From NCBI GenBank assembly GCA_035079385.1, contig JAVHKY010000053.1, positions 1,488,001-1,552,000 of the forward strand: a stretch of 64,000 nt of DNA, read 5' to 3'. Every line of letters begins with the position of its first letter. The stretch's first letter is position 1. The position numbers and the translations under genes were made by a program. The notes below the pieces were generated by a model, which did no database searches, was not told where the DNA came from, and was given only the letters and a program-made list of their open reading frames with translations. Shown here piece after piece: positions 1 through 13,352 of the stretch. Source of the DNA: Aspidiotus rigidus. Lineage: Eukaryota > Arthropoda > Insecta > Hemiptera > Diaspididae.

Positions 1-2235
1 CCACTGCTTTTGAGACATTACACACTTTTATGACGTCATCAACCCAAGACGTCTTGTTTTGCCAATTAAATAGGTAATGATTTCTCCGCGAACTCAGAGA
101 TGAAATTTGCGCACAAGACGTATGAATACTCAACTTTTGATCGTAATATATCGTAACAAACGTAACGACATTGGGAGAATTATGAGTTGTCGATATCCTG
201 ATTTAAGAACCGGTCTATTTTCTTTGATCACCTTTTCCCTCTTTTCTTCGCGGTCAACAAAAGAATGCCGATAAACGCGATATCAATCTTAATTTGAGAT
301 AGCAAAAACTGTATTCATCAATTTTACACGGTAATTTTATGAATAGAGTAAGGAGCCGCGGTCACACAAAGTGTTCATCAAGATCTCTGTCATTTTAATA
401 ATATTATTTACCACACGAATAACCAACGGCTAAGAAACAATAATTATCATTGTGTGGCTGGCGAATAAAAATTTTGTAATTGAAAATCTGTAGAATTGAC
501 TTTTATTTTACAATGTGGTAAAGAGAATCGACGCGACGTCATCAAACTCGCATCGACCAACCGAGCTTTCGCTACAGAACACATTTCACTTTCCTCACAG
601 CAGTCTATAGGAAACCGTTTAGTGATAACCAAGTTTTCTTAAACGAAATGGTTTACACTAATGAGACGGACAGTGGGTAATTTCGTGAGACTCTACATCA
701 TAATTGAACATGAAAATTTACACTGTTACGAAGAGGGTTTCTTCCGCGTCGGAAAAAAATGAAAACAGATGGAGAAGAGAAGGAGGTACGAGAGACAGAT
801 ACAGATGGATAGAGAATAATCCAAGGCTGTAAATACTATTAGCACGAGGAATTTACGTTAATAATAGCGCTTACTGTACATAATCTCTTCTCCCAGGTCC
901 CCAATCCCCATCTCCCGGAAAAGTGGGTTTTTCATTTTTTCGCAAAAGTAACGCCTTATTTTAAAAAATGTCATCAGACCTAAAATAATCGAGCTTCATA
1001 CAAAATTTTCGATCAACCCCATATGACATTGACGAAAACTTATGAAGCGTAGAAACCTTACATATATTCCAACTAACTTTGATGCACGCTTGAAGTCTTA
1101 TTGTAACCAGTTCACACATTAATACAAGTATTTTTGGGGCCCAGAGGAGAGGAATCGCTGAGTTCACCTCGTTAGGCAGAATCTAGACACGCAATAGATC
1201 TGCGTTCCCTCTGCCCGACAAAGGAAGCAACAAGGCAACATAAAAACCGAGTGCACTCGCAAGTTTAGACATTGCTGGGGACGGAGAAGGGCAGGTAACA
1301 CACTCATCCCAATTGGAACTAAAGCCCACCTGCGCCAAAGAGACTTTTGAAGAATCGTTCTTGTAACTGCTGAGACGGATGTGCGTGCGTATGAGGTTAC
1401 AGAAAATTTGGAAACATTCTTAGTTCAATACTTGAAGATATTGTTTGTATGATTCAATATCGTAAAAAAGTATTGCTAAGAAACACTTGTATGAATTTCC
1501 AAACTGGGAACAATAAGGCGTTAATTACGCATGAAGGTAGGTACACTTTGTATATGGCGCGTGTTACTGAAATATACGAGACTTCTACGTTTTACAAGTC
1601 TTAGCCAATGAATTTATTTGAAAATTTCGTACTATGAATATTCATCATAAGAAATTTCATCTTAATTCTTTTCTGTCTGATGACATTTTTTGAATAATTC
1701 TCATTTTCGCAAAAAATTGGGGAAACAAAAATATTTTTTTCAACTTTTCCTCTGCCGAAAAGGGAAGTTGCGGGCAGGAGTAGGTTAGTTAACAACAAGG
1801 GAACCCTAACTAACAATTTCCAGTGATGAAATCTTTGATACAATTTTCATTTCCAAAAGCGCAAATGCCGAGATCAAAAGAATATCTAATATCATGACTT
1901 GAAGTAAGGACATATCCGAAAGAAATGAAGCCGTCAGCCAATTCTAGATTGACCGACACAGCTTGATAAATATTTTCAGGAGAACCGGTAAATAACTGGA
2001 CTACAGATTTCTGTTACTTGACTTATAATGAAGAATTATGGAGACAGCGGTTGAACGTAAAGGATGGACAAGGGATGTGATCAGCCAAGATAGTGTAGGG
2101 AAATTAGAGCCATATTGGAAGAAAAAAAAAAAAAAAAACATTTCGCTGGAGCAAACGTTTCTTTGCTGAAAATGGTTCAGGATATGCTCCTGAACAACAT
2201 ACTAAAAACACCGCGTTTTCCCCACGGAGCATTCT
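1..2235. other. unassigned AT-rich sequence
   Basis: I see no coding frame, RNA gene or mobile element that I can support here. Short open frames are scattered on both strands with amino-acid composition typical of chance translation. A single TGACGTCA palindrome lies at 31-38. A run of about 17 A residues at 2120-2138 is the only simple-sequence tract of note. Confidence 0.6.
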
Positions 2236-2239
2236 TTTT

Positions 2240-2765
2240 ATGGGGGTTCGAACCCCCCAAAAATTAGTTTTTCGCCTATATCGCGTGAAATTGAAATTTT
2301 ATTAAAAAATGTTTCAAACAAAAGTTCTTCCTCGTTGAATTTCCTACCAAATAACGTATTCAACTTTTAGCCTATGCCAATTAGTGCCTTCGCAAAGGGC
2401 GTTCAAAAGAGTCCCAAAATCAGTTTTTTCCATATATCTCACAAAATTGATATTTTATTAAAAAATGTTTCAAACAAAAGTTGTTCCTCGTTAAATTTGC
2501 TATAAAATGAGCTATTTATCCTTTAAGACGTTTTTTTGAATAGGGGTTTCAACCCTCAAAGATTTAGTCTTTTGCTTATATCTTGTGTAATTGAGATTTT
2601 ATTAAAAAATATTTCAAACAAAAGTTGTTCCTCGTTAAATTTCCTACTAAATAACGTATTTAAGGTTCAGTCTGGGTCAATTAGTGCCCCGTCAAAGCCT
2701 CAAAAGAGGACGAAAATCAGTTTTCCATATATCTCACATAATTGAAATGTTTCAAATAGAAGTTT
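2240..2765. repeat. tandem repeat, ~150-bp unit, four copies
   Basis: Four diverged copies begin near 2262, 2419, 2562 and 2714. Each starts with an 'aaaatcagtttttt'-like stretch and 'atatctc', then carries 'ttttattaaaaaatgtttca' and 'gttcctcgttaaattt' (the last copy is shortened). Copies 1 and 3, and copies 2 and 4, resemble each other most, giving a dimeric period of ~300 bp. A 16-bp perfect palindrome, GGGGGTTCGAACCCCC (2243-2258), sits just before copy 1, with a decayed version before copy 3. The unit resembles inner parts of the large foldback arms at 13.9 kb and 30.3 kb, so it may derive from such an element. Confidence 0.75.
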
Positions 2766-3172
2766 ACTGAAAAGAAGAGCACAAATAGCCTTCGATGTTG
2801 GAGATACGGAGATTGAGGTAGACCGTAAAAAAAAGAGGGACAGTCTGAGTGCTTCGAAGCCACATACAGGCCAATTATAATGAACCTCGAACAGAAAGAG
2901 GCACAGCAGCATTGCTTTTTTGACACTGTATCATGATACAAATGGGACCTTCATATATAAGAGTCGATGATGTGAAGCTGATGCCTCGATCGCTCTGCAA
3001 AGTCCGGATTTTCTATTCGTACTTTCATAAAATTTTTTCTGTCAATTTTCGTAATTCTAGAAATTTCGTTATTTGTTTTGAGAATTATCACGACAAAAAC
3101 GTTTTTCATCAGTCTTTTTCTTCAGAAACAAAACGGGGCTTCCATTGGATAAATTGAATCGCGAATGGGTAT

Positions 3173-3368
3173 CACTGAGAGAAGAGAATAGTCTTGGTGA
3201 CTAGAAAAAAAAGTGTTAAATTATGACAGTCGTCCTTTTTTTTTGTCAATTTGATCCATTTTTTCCAATTATTTTGACTGTAAAATCTAGTCATAATGAC
3301 TAAAAAAGGTGACTTGTCTCAATTTAACACTTTTTTTCTAGTCATCAAGACTCTCTCTTCTCTCAGTG
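3173..3368. mobile_element. foldback MITE, CACTGAGAGA ends
   Basis: A 196-bp foldback. The left arm starts CACTGAGAGAAGAG and the right arm ends CTCTTCTCTCAGTG. The ~50-bp arms match closely through 'gactagaaaaaaa' and 'gtgttaaatt'. It has no coding capacity. No clear target-site duplication is visible, so the superfamily is not assigned. The CACTGA ends resemble those of the foldback at 49,773-50,005. Confidence 0.8.
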
Positions 3369-3369
3369 T

Positions 3370-6300
3370 GCACCTTATTGTTTCAACTCATCAATTTGCT
3401 CTTTTGTCGTCTCTCTTTCGGTCCATGAATGTCGAATAAAGTACATAATATACTACGAGCTCAGAATCGACCATCTGAATCCAAGACTTGACCCGCTCAA
3501 TGTCGTTGCAAAACGATTACGTTACTCGAAAAAATTCCTAGAAATTTTTCGGTCCGAGAAAAATATTGAAGTATGGGTGTGTCTTTCTTCTCTTGCCAAT
3601 GCATTACACTGATCCGCAGAATAAGTGGTGGCCCTCTTTCTCTTCTTCCTCTTAAACCACAGAGGAAGGAATTTGAAGAGGACGTAGAAGCAACTTCGAA
3701 CAATGGGGAGTATGTTGAACCCACAGGGCGAACAGACGATTCGTTATCAACTACGGGCCACCGCGGGCTTCGACGCTAACTTGAGGAGGTAACGATGAAT
3801 CTGTTCCCGCGTTTCCTTGCGAGCTCAAGCGTACTCCACCTTCTATACTTGATAAGAGGGGACGAAAAATGATATTTTTTGTGCCGAGCAGCAAAACTCA
3901 AGTTTGTTGGGAGAGAAATGTCGTTTTCAACAGTCATGTTTTTTTGGACCTGGAAAAAATTACTCCTGAGGAAAGGAGGACTTGCTCGACTCACGAAATA
4001 AATTCGAAAATATTTTTTTTAGAGCACTTGTTATTTACTGTATTATTGTTTTGAGCCCTTTTTCTTCTTCATTTCATAGGACTATTTTGGGTCAATAGGG
4101 ACAAATAGTGACCAAACCACTAAAATAGTTGACCTTTGGAGGCCTGAAATCCGAGTACGGTATAAAACTAGAAAAGAGAGGACAAAAATATTCGAGAAAA
4201 TGAATCGTCCTTCTTTTTTGCAGATCTGCGTATTCATATAATATAAAAAACCATCACTAGAACCTTGAGCTACTTCCGATCTTTATCCAAAATACGTGCG
4301 TCGTTGGAAGTTGAGGATTTCAGTAATAATGAATTTTATTGTTTTAGAACTTCCCACCTCTCCATTTTTCCATTTCAAGTTCACTCACGAAACGGAAAAA
4401 AATCAAAATAATCAAACGTTGAAAACAACACTGCACTGTCGATCAGTGGCTCGGAAGAGAGAAACCACATTCTCCAGCTCGGACTATGTAATCTAAACGA
4501 AGCATTAAACCCTCATTAGTATACATTTTGGAAGTCTGCCTTGTCCTCGCAATTTCTAAGTTGTTAGCTACTTTGAGTCGTAAATTGTATCGTTTATGGG
4601 TCAGGACGATTTTTAACACGTTCTTTATTTATAAATAACTAAATTATCTCGTATGAGCGACGAAACAAATCGCACGCTGACGGCTTTGTGAATTAATATA
4701 GCTCATTAGATGATATATAGCACCTATGAAATACGCCAATGAATATAAATTCGTGCTAATGATTTTTTAAAAGCACTATCAGCCGCGGGAAATTCGAACC
4801 AAATAATAAGACACTGGGTTTTCTCATTCAGATAAAGAGGAAATAAAACGTCAGTAATGTATCCGATGACAGATAGACGAATAAATTTGCGATTTATATG
4901 ATGTAATGTACCTGAGTAACTTGTCACACAGAATCACCGAGTTTTCGATGAGAGCACTCAATGTCCCAGTAAGATGGTAAAAGATTATTCAAAGTTTTAT
5001 AATCTATTACGGCATCACAAATTCATGCGATGATTTTGATAATAAGATAAATTTTCCATCATATGTACCAACCAACACAGTAGCTTAAACGTTACAATAT
5101 TCGGACAGACCTTATCGTCGATGCGTTAACCAATTGGGTGGACCCAGCGTATAATCCCTCAATCATCATAGCCACGTAAATACATTTACATAAATACCTG
5201 AAACACAGAGAAATAAGATATATGTTAGAACATATACGATACAAATACGTAATTTCAACCAAGACAGCTACGGGCACTGGCCATATAGCGGATATCTGCA
5301 ACACTGATCAAAAAGAGTTTCTGGGAGGGAGTCGAGGACACGATTTCATAATCATCATCATTACTTTCCCATCAGAACCATAGAGCAGATCATATTGCAT
5401 AGAATCAACGAGTTGTAACAATTAAATACGTTTGACTAGCTCAGCTAACGACGATGACCGCTAATGCGGCGCGATAAAATTTTTGCGAGAAAACGAAAAT
5501 TATACCCGAGCATCGGTTTTCTCAGAGATAAAAAAACGATTTTACTATGGACTACATATATTAAGTCGTAAAAAAAAAAAAAAACAGAAACATTATGGAA
5601 TGGCCGAAAGAGCTGACATTTAGAAACTTATGAGCGGGAAAATTTGTGTATAGTTCAGATCAACCAGGAGATTGACAAATTTTACGACAATAATGTAGCA
5701 GGTCGTTCACTTTTGCAATGAGTCAAAGAGAGAAGTTCGAATGATACAAATTGACTCTCATTAAGCTGGCCAGTATGACCTAAATGAACCCACGGTTCGA
5801 CCAATTCAGAACATGATATTTGCATCGGTATTCGTGAAATGCGACTCTTCGGATTTGAAAGCCGCCAAGATAGTGCGAGATTCGTCTGCTACACACATGG
5901 AAGACTTCGATTTGAGAAGGTGTTTGTACTCGTACGAGATGAATAATCTTCCACTTGGACAACCCGCGTTGGAAATTTCAGTGAAACGGAAGCTCGTAGG
6001 GTGAAGAAAAAAAAATCTACTATTCTTCCAGATGGGAAGTTGAAGAAATGGATAATTTGTGAAATTAAAATGATCGCGAATGGTTTCACATGTGTGTTTC
6101 ATTAAGGAACTATGATGAAAGACTCGATTTGCGGCAGTTAGACGACAACATAGTTCCGTTCTGACTCATACATGAGTTTTAGAGCCTTTGCGTCGACAAA
6201 AAAAATTCAGGCATTCGATAACAGCGGATGTACGACAAAGCAAAATTTAGCACCGATCATGAAAGCGAGATTTATATTCGATAAAGAAAGACGTTGGAAT

Positions 6301-6955
6301 GAAGTGGAGTTACGTAATCGACATACGTGAATAGAAAATGATTTTAGTACGTCTCCAACTACAGAAAGGTGACGAAATGTGGTCTCAGCACAACATCTGT
6401 GAAAGCCTGATTCATGAAATTCAACGAAATATCAGACTGCGGTGATATTATAATCATGACTATGGAAATAATGCAGTGTTTCTCCCCCGTCTTAGATGGA
6501 CTAAGGGATTTTGATCGAAAATATGAATTCACGTGAACTGAAAACAGAATTGCCAATGTTTTCTATACTCGGAAAAGTAATCATAAGCACCATTTGACTC
6601 TTATGTGTTCCAAGCTTTTGAATGATGTCATTTGCAGTTATTAAATGCACTGATTTCATGAAAATAAGAAACTTTCAACGACGTGGCAAAAAAAACAGAT
6701 CGTCTTGTATGTTTTCCCTCAAACTTCGGAATTAATAGAGTTCAGGGGTCTCCAAGTAAATTCAAGAAACATCAGACCCTTTCGCATATATTGGGGACAA
6801 AACTCGACATTTTTCGAGACTCGACGGAAGGTCAAAGCTTCCGTTTCCCGGAACCGCAGTATAGGCACAGAGAGCTAAGGTCCTCATGTCATCCTGAAAT
6901 TAAGAGGAGGAAATCAGTAGAAACATTAAAATGCCGAAACGTAAAAATATTTTAG
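3370..6955. other. unassigned sequence
   Basis: I recognise no gene. The frame at 5813-6004 (+) and an overlapping antisense frame at 5806-6102 have mildly protein-like composition but match no family I know, and both cannot be real. Everything else looks like unique, AT-rich intergenic or intronic DNA. Confidence 0.5.
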
Positions 6956-6959
6956 ATAC

Positions 6960-7045
6960 AATTTGGAGTTTTGCAGTTGCTGTGCCACGAGAATATCGTC
7001 TCATGGAAAAATGTGCCGTGATGTAAAAAAGGTTGAGAACGACTG
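6960..7045. mobile_element. hAT-like element terminus (solo end)
   Basis: The stretch runs through 'tgtgccacgagaatatcgtc', 'aaaaatgtgccgtgatgt' and 'aaaaaaggttgagaacgact' and ends in CGACTG. It resembles the 3' terminus of animal hAT elements, whose TIR is typically CAGTGGTTCTCAACC followed by a CCGCGGCAC-like stretch. I could not find a matching left end upstream, so this is a relic or a truncated copy. The assignment rests on recalled family features, not on a paired TIR. Confidence 0.45.
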
Positions 7046-8340
7046 TAATACAGTATCCATGAAAATAGTAGAAGATATCACGGTTCGAAAAATCGCAGGA
7101 ATTGAGACCATCACCCATTTACAAGCTCGGTTCGAGAGAGGGTGGAGTGAGATGTGGACTCTACCAATTATTTCTGAATTGTTTTTCTTCATTCATAAAA
7201 AAAAAAAAAAAAGTCATCACAATTAACAAAGACTGAATTTGCCTTTGGCCATTATCATTATAGGAAATGTATTCCAGAACCGTCTATAGTATTTAGCCAC
7301 TGATCATCCCAATTCCCTTTTCTCCAGGATATCCATTCTATTTCCATCAGCTAAAAAAAAGGGGGAGAAGTAACCAAGAAACGACAAAAAAATCTAAATA
7401 ATCACTAAAAATGGCTCTTGATGCTTATAATATCGTTCCGAAATTCTGATTTAGTGCAAAGTGTATTTAAAAATGGCCACTACAAAACTAGCCACTAATA
7501 ATAACGAAATTTTTCCACAATTTTTCAACAGTTTACGAAACAAATATGTGCTTGAATTTCACAATATTAAAGTAACATCAAAATGTTTAAGTATCAGCAA
7601 CACCCACGAGCCACTGGAGCTTGAATCCGAAATTTGAAGTCAATTTCGCCGGATCTGTTTTCCATCTCTTGAACGAGACTCCAAATTTAGACTTCCAAAT
7701 ACAAATAGTAAAATTTTTCTGACCTGAGTAAAAAATTCTCGATTAATCAAGATTTTCGACTTTTTACAGTTTTCTGAAGATAGTGGCGAACCTTGGGCGA
7801 GTGAAACAGAAGAGAAAATTTTGAGCTGAGGACGAGGCAGTTTTACACACGGAGAGTTGAAACTTTTGAGGTAAGGTTGAAAGACGGTGACTCGAGAAGA
7901 GTCAAGCAAACGAAGTATTGATCTGTAATGCCCCAGGAAATTACTTAGAACATATTTTTGCGAGAGTGATTCAGGAAAAAAAAATAGAGAGGAAGGGAGG
8001 GAGACAGTACAGTGTGTACACAATACTTTCTTCGACGATAAGGAGAGCCACAAGCGTTTACGATTCAAGTTTTTTCAAGACTAAATTCCGGGGAAAACAA
8101 GGAGAGGGTATGGTTTTGGATAGTGTAGAGACTAAGAAATTTGATCTTCTTCCTATCCTTTTTCTTCACTTTTTACTTTGCTGAGTAGCTATTGTGAATG
8201 TTCTGAGTCACTTTTAGATTTCGGACCAAGTATGGACCGAGCCAACACCCCTCCTATGGAAGAGAATCAACAGAAAATTGGAGGTGAGTGCAATTTCTGT
8301 GAGATCTAGGACATCGTTCGTAAAATAAACGAATGAATTT
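7046..8340. other. unassigned sequence
   Basis: A poly-A run (7198-7212) and short open frames on both strands; no recognisable protein or RNA gene. Confidence 0.5.
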
Positions 8341-8348
8341 ACACTTGT

Positions 8349-8480
8349 GTCCTGCGATGAGAAAAGGATGCTCATTTCCTATACTGACAGGAACACCATT
8401 TCTCTCTGATTAGAAGTCCAATCAGAGAGAAATGGTGTTTCTGCTAATGGGCAATGAGCATCCTTTTCTCATCGCAGGTC
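8349..8480. mobile_element. 132-bp palindromic MITE with 8-bp target duplication
   Basis: The left end GTCCTGCGATGAGAAAAGG and the right end CCTTTTCTCATCGCAGGTC are inverted repeats with one mismatch (T/A). The pairing continues inward through 'aacaccatttctctctgatt', so nearly the whole element folds into one hairpin. It is flanked on both sides by ACACTTGT (8341-8348 and 8481-8488), a perfect 8-bp direct repeat. An 8-bp duplication is typical of hAT, P and Merlin superfamilies. The GTCCTGCG terminus does not decide between them. Confidence 0.88.
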
Positions 8481-8989
8481 ACACTTGTTTTCAGCGGAGA
8501 ATCTGCTATTATTTTTGTTGACAGACATCTCAGAATATGCAAATGACCTTGACTCGAGGACAGATTTCGAAAAATTTCTTGTACAGAGGAAGACTAGAAA
8601 AACTCAAGACCAGAGGAAGGGATTAATGTGATTAAGGCGTATTTTGGGTAAATCAATTAGAAAAGTGACATACGTCCGAAAATTTGGGGTTCATTGCAAT
8701 TTTTCAACGCCAACGTGGAGCCCGCAAGCCTGATTGCCTCCTAAAAAACTGCTGGGCTAAAATTATCTAGGTTTTCAATGTCCCCACACCTTCTTTTGGG
8801 CAGATGAAAGCTCTTCAACTTCATATTTCTTTTGTTTCCCTCCTTGGAAACGCGCCTACAAAAATATTCTACGAAAAGAAAGAGGTAACATCTTTTAGCA
8901 AACCCAAAATTTTTTTTATGATCCAGCATAAAAAAATTTCGATCATCCAACCTAGACAAGCTTCTATAATCTATCTAGCCTAGACCAAT

Positions 8990-9335
8990 TCTTTTAAGCA
9001 ACTCAACCCAACCTATCTCAGATTGATGACATCATAAAAGTCGGACATGGACCTTTTCTATTTGGGGTAATGACGTCATCAAAGTCGGACATGGACGTTT
9101 TCCGAAGGTATAACCTAATCTGACTTACGTTGATGAATTAACAAGTTGAAAACATCTTTAAAATCGGATACAGAAGTTTTCCGAGGATGTGGCCTTTCTA
9201 TGCAGCATATATTTATAACATAACCTAACTTAGTTTGATGACGTCATCAAAGTCGGACGCGGAAAGCTTTGTGAGGATGCACCCCCCCCCCCCTCAAACG
9301 AGACAGATAGCGGGTTCTTCACTAAAAAGCGACAA
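8990..9335. repeat. TGACGTCATCA / 'agtcggac' repeat module ending in 'gatagcgggttc'
   Basis: Several diverged repeats of a ~60-100 bp unit with TGACGTCATCAAAGTCGGAC (9071-9090, 9239-9258 and a degenerate copy near 9028). They end in a C12 tract (9282-9293) and 'gatagcgggttcttcact' (9306-9323). The same order of motifs (CRE-like palindrome, 'cggacg', 'gatagcgggttccccgct') recurs at 39,545-39,635 and 51,545-51,652, so this is a dispersed family. Confidence 0.7.
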
Positions 9336-11640
9336 ATAAGAAACCCTGTGAGATTATGATTTCTCTAAGCCGGTTGCACAACTTTTTTCCCGTAAAAAGC
9401 TAAGAGCAAGGCAAAGTCGGAGTTCTTCTGAGTCCCTGTATCTATTTTAGGCCCATATTTCAACATTTCGACTTGTAGGCTCAAATTTTGTGTAATTTTT
9501 AAAATTTGTGAATATCCGAGCTATTTTAGTGAGAAAAATTAAGTAATGGAACGGATTGTAAAGGAAATGTTGCTTCTGGGCTCAAAATAGCGCACGCTGC
9601 CAGGAAATTATCGCGTGAAAGAACTTCTTGGGTTTGTGTAAGGTAGTCATCTACCGAAGTACTCCCACTTCTAAATATTGATTGGGTACACCGAATCGTC
9701 TATCAACTCTTTCAAACTTTTTCTCTTTTACTTTCGTCCAGACAGGTACTTCTTTCACAAACTTACTAAGTGAATTGTCACTGACCAGCATCAAACATCA
9801 CAACACGAACTGAATGTATAAAACGTAATTTGAATTTCAAAGAATTTTACGAACATAAGTCACATAACTTGCTCCGATAACAAAACGGACGGGTTATTCT
9901 AAATTGAAGTGTGATTGCCTGCCACAGCGAAGAAAAGAGATAGCCGTCGGAAACTCATTCTCTATTGGCGCCAAATAGACTATACTTGCTACCCGACAAT
10001 CGGACACGGACAATAAAAAAGGTTTTTTTTTTTTATTGTTTCAAAGAAAGGCATAGGCACGAAGAAGATATATTATTGTTTGCTGTCGAATACACTTCAG
10101 AATATTTTTTTTCTTTTCTTGTCACTTAGATTAATCGTTTTCTAATAATTTATTGAATCGTTTCCAACCTTAGAATATGACTCTATCTCCGTATTTAGTT
10201 TTATCCAACGAATATTTTTAAAAACTTTCGTATTTAAATGTGGCGCATATGAGAAAAATTTGAAAATATAACTCGACTCCCGTAGAACATGATTTCGATG
10301 GAAATGAAATCGATCAATTTCGGTTGTACACTTTAAAACGCTTCAAAATCAAAATTACTCATCAATAACAGTTGCCGGGTTAATATTAAATAATGCATAA
10401 CCAATGTAAGTGATAAAGAGCGGAGAAAAGCAAAACTAAAGATCACTTGTCGAAAGTTTTCTCAAAATATAATCCATCCTCCCTTTACTTTAATATCGAT
10501 ATTCCAAGATGAGAATAATATTTGAATTTGATTTCTGGTATTAATTTTTAGGGCGTCGTAATAAAATTATTTCCAAATAGAAGATACAGCGAAATATCCA
10601 TAGAAATGTGGACTTATGTCATAAGTTTTCTTGTCGTTTCTTGCGTTCATTATATTTTTCTATAATAATATTTTATTTTGTCTCTGCCCGCAAATATTAT
10701 TATTGAAAATTCCTTGTACGGAAAAATTGATCTCGATTTTATATATTTTTCTAGTTTGAAATTCAATTTTTATTAGCTTTTATTTTAGAATTTTCACATT
10801 TCTCGGTGTAAATCATTCTTCTGAAAAACAATATTTTCAGCCACAAAAATTCTCCGCGAAACAAAAAAAAAAAAAAAAAATGAATCACCGACGCAAGTAC
10901 AACGAGACTATTTAGCATACGAAGAAAGCTTTATTGTTGGACCGTAATATCACAATTACGATAAAGTTCTTTTGTCAAGAAATTATTATCAGACAAGCGT
11001 AAGGAAATTTACACGAACCAACAAAACTAAGTACATAGTAAGTAGACGTGCGAAATCGGAACAAAAGTTACAGATGTATGAATCATCCGGCATCTCGTAA
11101 GCTTAAATTATCTTGCCCGCAGTATCATTAACGAGGCTCAGAGTAGGAACAATCTCGTTTACTAAGGTGAATTTACTTATTTTTATCATCGCTAATACGA
11201 TGCTCAAGTTCATGTCTCGCTCCTCCGAGCAAAGCGAAGGAGGCTGTTGCCAACTTGGTCGCTAATTTTATGGTACTACGTATCTGCGAACAATGTGCAT
11301 AGGTATTAACGTCATAAACAACTGACGTGGTTGTGGCTGCGACTCGACATATCTTGAATAATATCAGGAAGAGGTTGGGGGTGGAACCAACGAAGATAAA
11401 TTCAACTTGTATAGTACCTTTTACAAGTAAGTAAGTAAATACATTCGCACTTTTCCTTCTTAGAAACTCATACGCAAAAATTTATTGCGGAAGTAGAGGA
11501 GCCCCAACGAAGAACGCTAAAACCTAAGTCTTCCTTGATCGTTCATATTCCTCGATTTCGAACGGAATTATGGCTGACCACTAATCGGTTTAGGAATAAA
11601 AAAACTAGACTTGCGTGTGAATAGGGAACAGTCCGTCAGC
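9336..11640. other. unassigned AT-rich sequence
   Basis: No coding frame of note and no RNA gene. Homopolymer A/T runs near 10,023 and 10,863. The sequence looks single-copy within this window. Confidence 0.5.
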
Positions 11641-11641
11641 A

Positions 11642-11642
<1 letters not shown>

Positions 11643-11698
<56 letters not shown>

Positions 11699-11748
11699 AG
11701 GGAGGGAGGGAGGGAGAGGGAGAGGGAGAGGGAGAGGGAGAGGGAGAG
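11643..11748. repeat. compound microsatellite (TG)n(AG)n(GGGA)n(GGGAGA)n
   Basis: A continuous purine-rich tract after a short TG run: TG, then about 18 AG dimers, about six GGGA tetramers, then GGGAGA hexamers. Ser/Leu- or Arg/Glu-rich open frames crossing it are artefacts of the repeat. Confidence 0.95.
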
Positions 11749-12428
11749 AACTTTCAACCCTCTGATGAATGTCATAAGTGAAAAAATGTCTAGTTCTGAG
11801 CCAATTATCACACTTTGCCGATGTATGATCTAAGTCCGCAGAATCCAAGCCTAATATGTGCTCCGATGAGACCTGAGGGCTATACTGACGATGTGGATGC
11901 GCAATATACTCTACACTCGCTTTCACGAGGTGCCCTCATAAGGTAGAGAGACCTAATGGAAGGTCGCAACAACCAATCCCAACAGGACGTTATGTCGGCT
12001 GACAACGCAGTGGACTGGGAGTTTAGCTGAGGCAAGTACTTGATCCAATCAAGGCTGGCTGAAGGGACAATTGACCTGTCTTAGGGAGCTGCAAACTCGA
12101 GCAATCATAGTACAGTAGCGCCCGCCCAAGTCGCTCAGGCTCTCTCTATCAGCCCATTTGTCGTAGTTACTATGCCATTGTACCACGCGGCTACAGACTA
12201 GCAGCGGTGGTAGGCGAGGAACTTTCGCACATGCCTCTAGCATCACCAACTCTCGCTGTCAACATCTTTATTATCATCAGTCTTCTCATCTACATCGATC
12301 ATGGCTATTGAAAACCGGCCACATTAGTCATTTGGAAGCTTACACGCAGATCCGCGACGAGAGCGGAGATGGAAAATCCCTTAGATATTGAGACCAGAAG
12401 ACTATCATTATTATACAAGATATACAGT

Positions 12429-12613
12429 CAAGGCCTAGCTTGATATGGTTACAGAAGCTTCTCGGACCAAGATACTTCACTACTAGGCTGACTCGATCTA
12501 GGTATTTCAAGCACAGTTTTCAAGGCCTAGCTTGATATGGATACAGTGTCTTCTCAGAGGAAAATACTTCTTTACTACTAGGCTGACTCGATCTAGATAT
12601 TTCAAGCACTGTA
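12429..12613. repeat. 92-bp direct tandem duplication
   Basis: Two copies start at 12,429 and 12,521 with 'caaggcctagcttgatatgg' and end 'tatttcaagcac'. They differ by a few substitutions and small indels in the middle. Confidence 0.85.
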
Positions 12614-13352
12614 TGCCAGGTTCTGGGTATAATTTTGACCTCGGATTTTGAGCTGCAGAAACGTACACGCCGAGAAGAGCGTCAAGCGGGACCTAGATAT
12701 CTTCAGAGGTCGGAACACTTTCTATTTGGGTAGAATGTCAGCTGCCTTTCTGGAACAAAAAATGGTTGCAAAGAAGGTGGGAGCTATGACGTACTTTAGG
12801 GACTAGAAAAAATTTCAACCTTCAAGTTATACGTATGAGAGAGGGTAACTCGGGAAAAATGTGACTTTTCAGCTACATGTATGAGCGGAATTGACATCGA
12901 GTGTGGTGCTGTAAGTAGAGCACCTAAAATTGAAAAGATCTTCAAGAACAAGGCTTTGAGCATTAGTTTTTACAATACAACAATGTGATCTGATTGATTA
13001 CAACAATACCACGTCAGGATTGGCTCATTCACCTGTGTGTTGAGTTTCTGTTGGCTACCAGATTTTTGGTCAGTTTTGATCATTCTGTCTAAAGCTGATT
13101 AATCTATCTTTGTCAAACGTGATTAGACTACAAATCAATCGGATACGAAATATGACCTCACCAATCATCAAAATTATTATTATATAAGAACAAAATTAGA
13201 AAGGTATAGGAAATTATTAATGTACTTAAACAGGTTAAGTATGGCATTAACTTTCTTTTCGAGTTGAACTCAGAACTAGATTTTAATAATGATCGGACAG
13301 TGCCCAATTGCTCAATTTCTCCAGAACGCTTCACAATTTCATTAATATAATT

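Noticed and set aside
2243..2258. GGGGGTTCGAACCCCC as a tRNA T-arm
   Set aside because: No cloverleaf upstream. It is a palindrome at the head of a tandem repeat, with a decayed copy 290 bp later.
11605..11926. Ser/Leu/Pro-rich and Arg/Glu-rich frames
   Set aside because: They are translations of the compound AG/GGGA microsatellite.
12049..12249. Possible tRNA-derived SINE on the minus strand ('cgtggtacaatggc' like an A box)
   Set aside because: No convincing B box at the right distance and no A-tail or target duplication.
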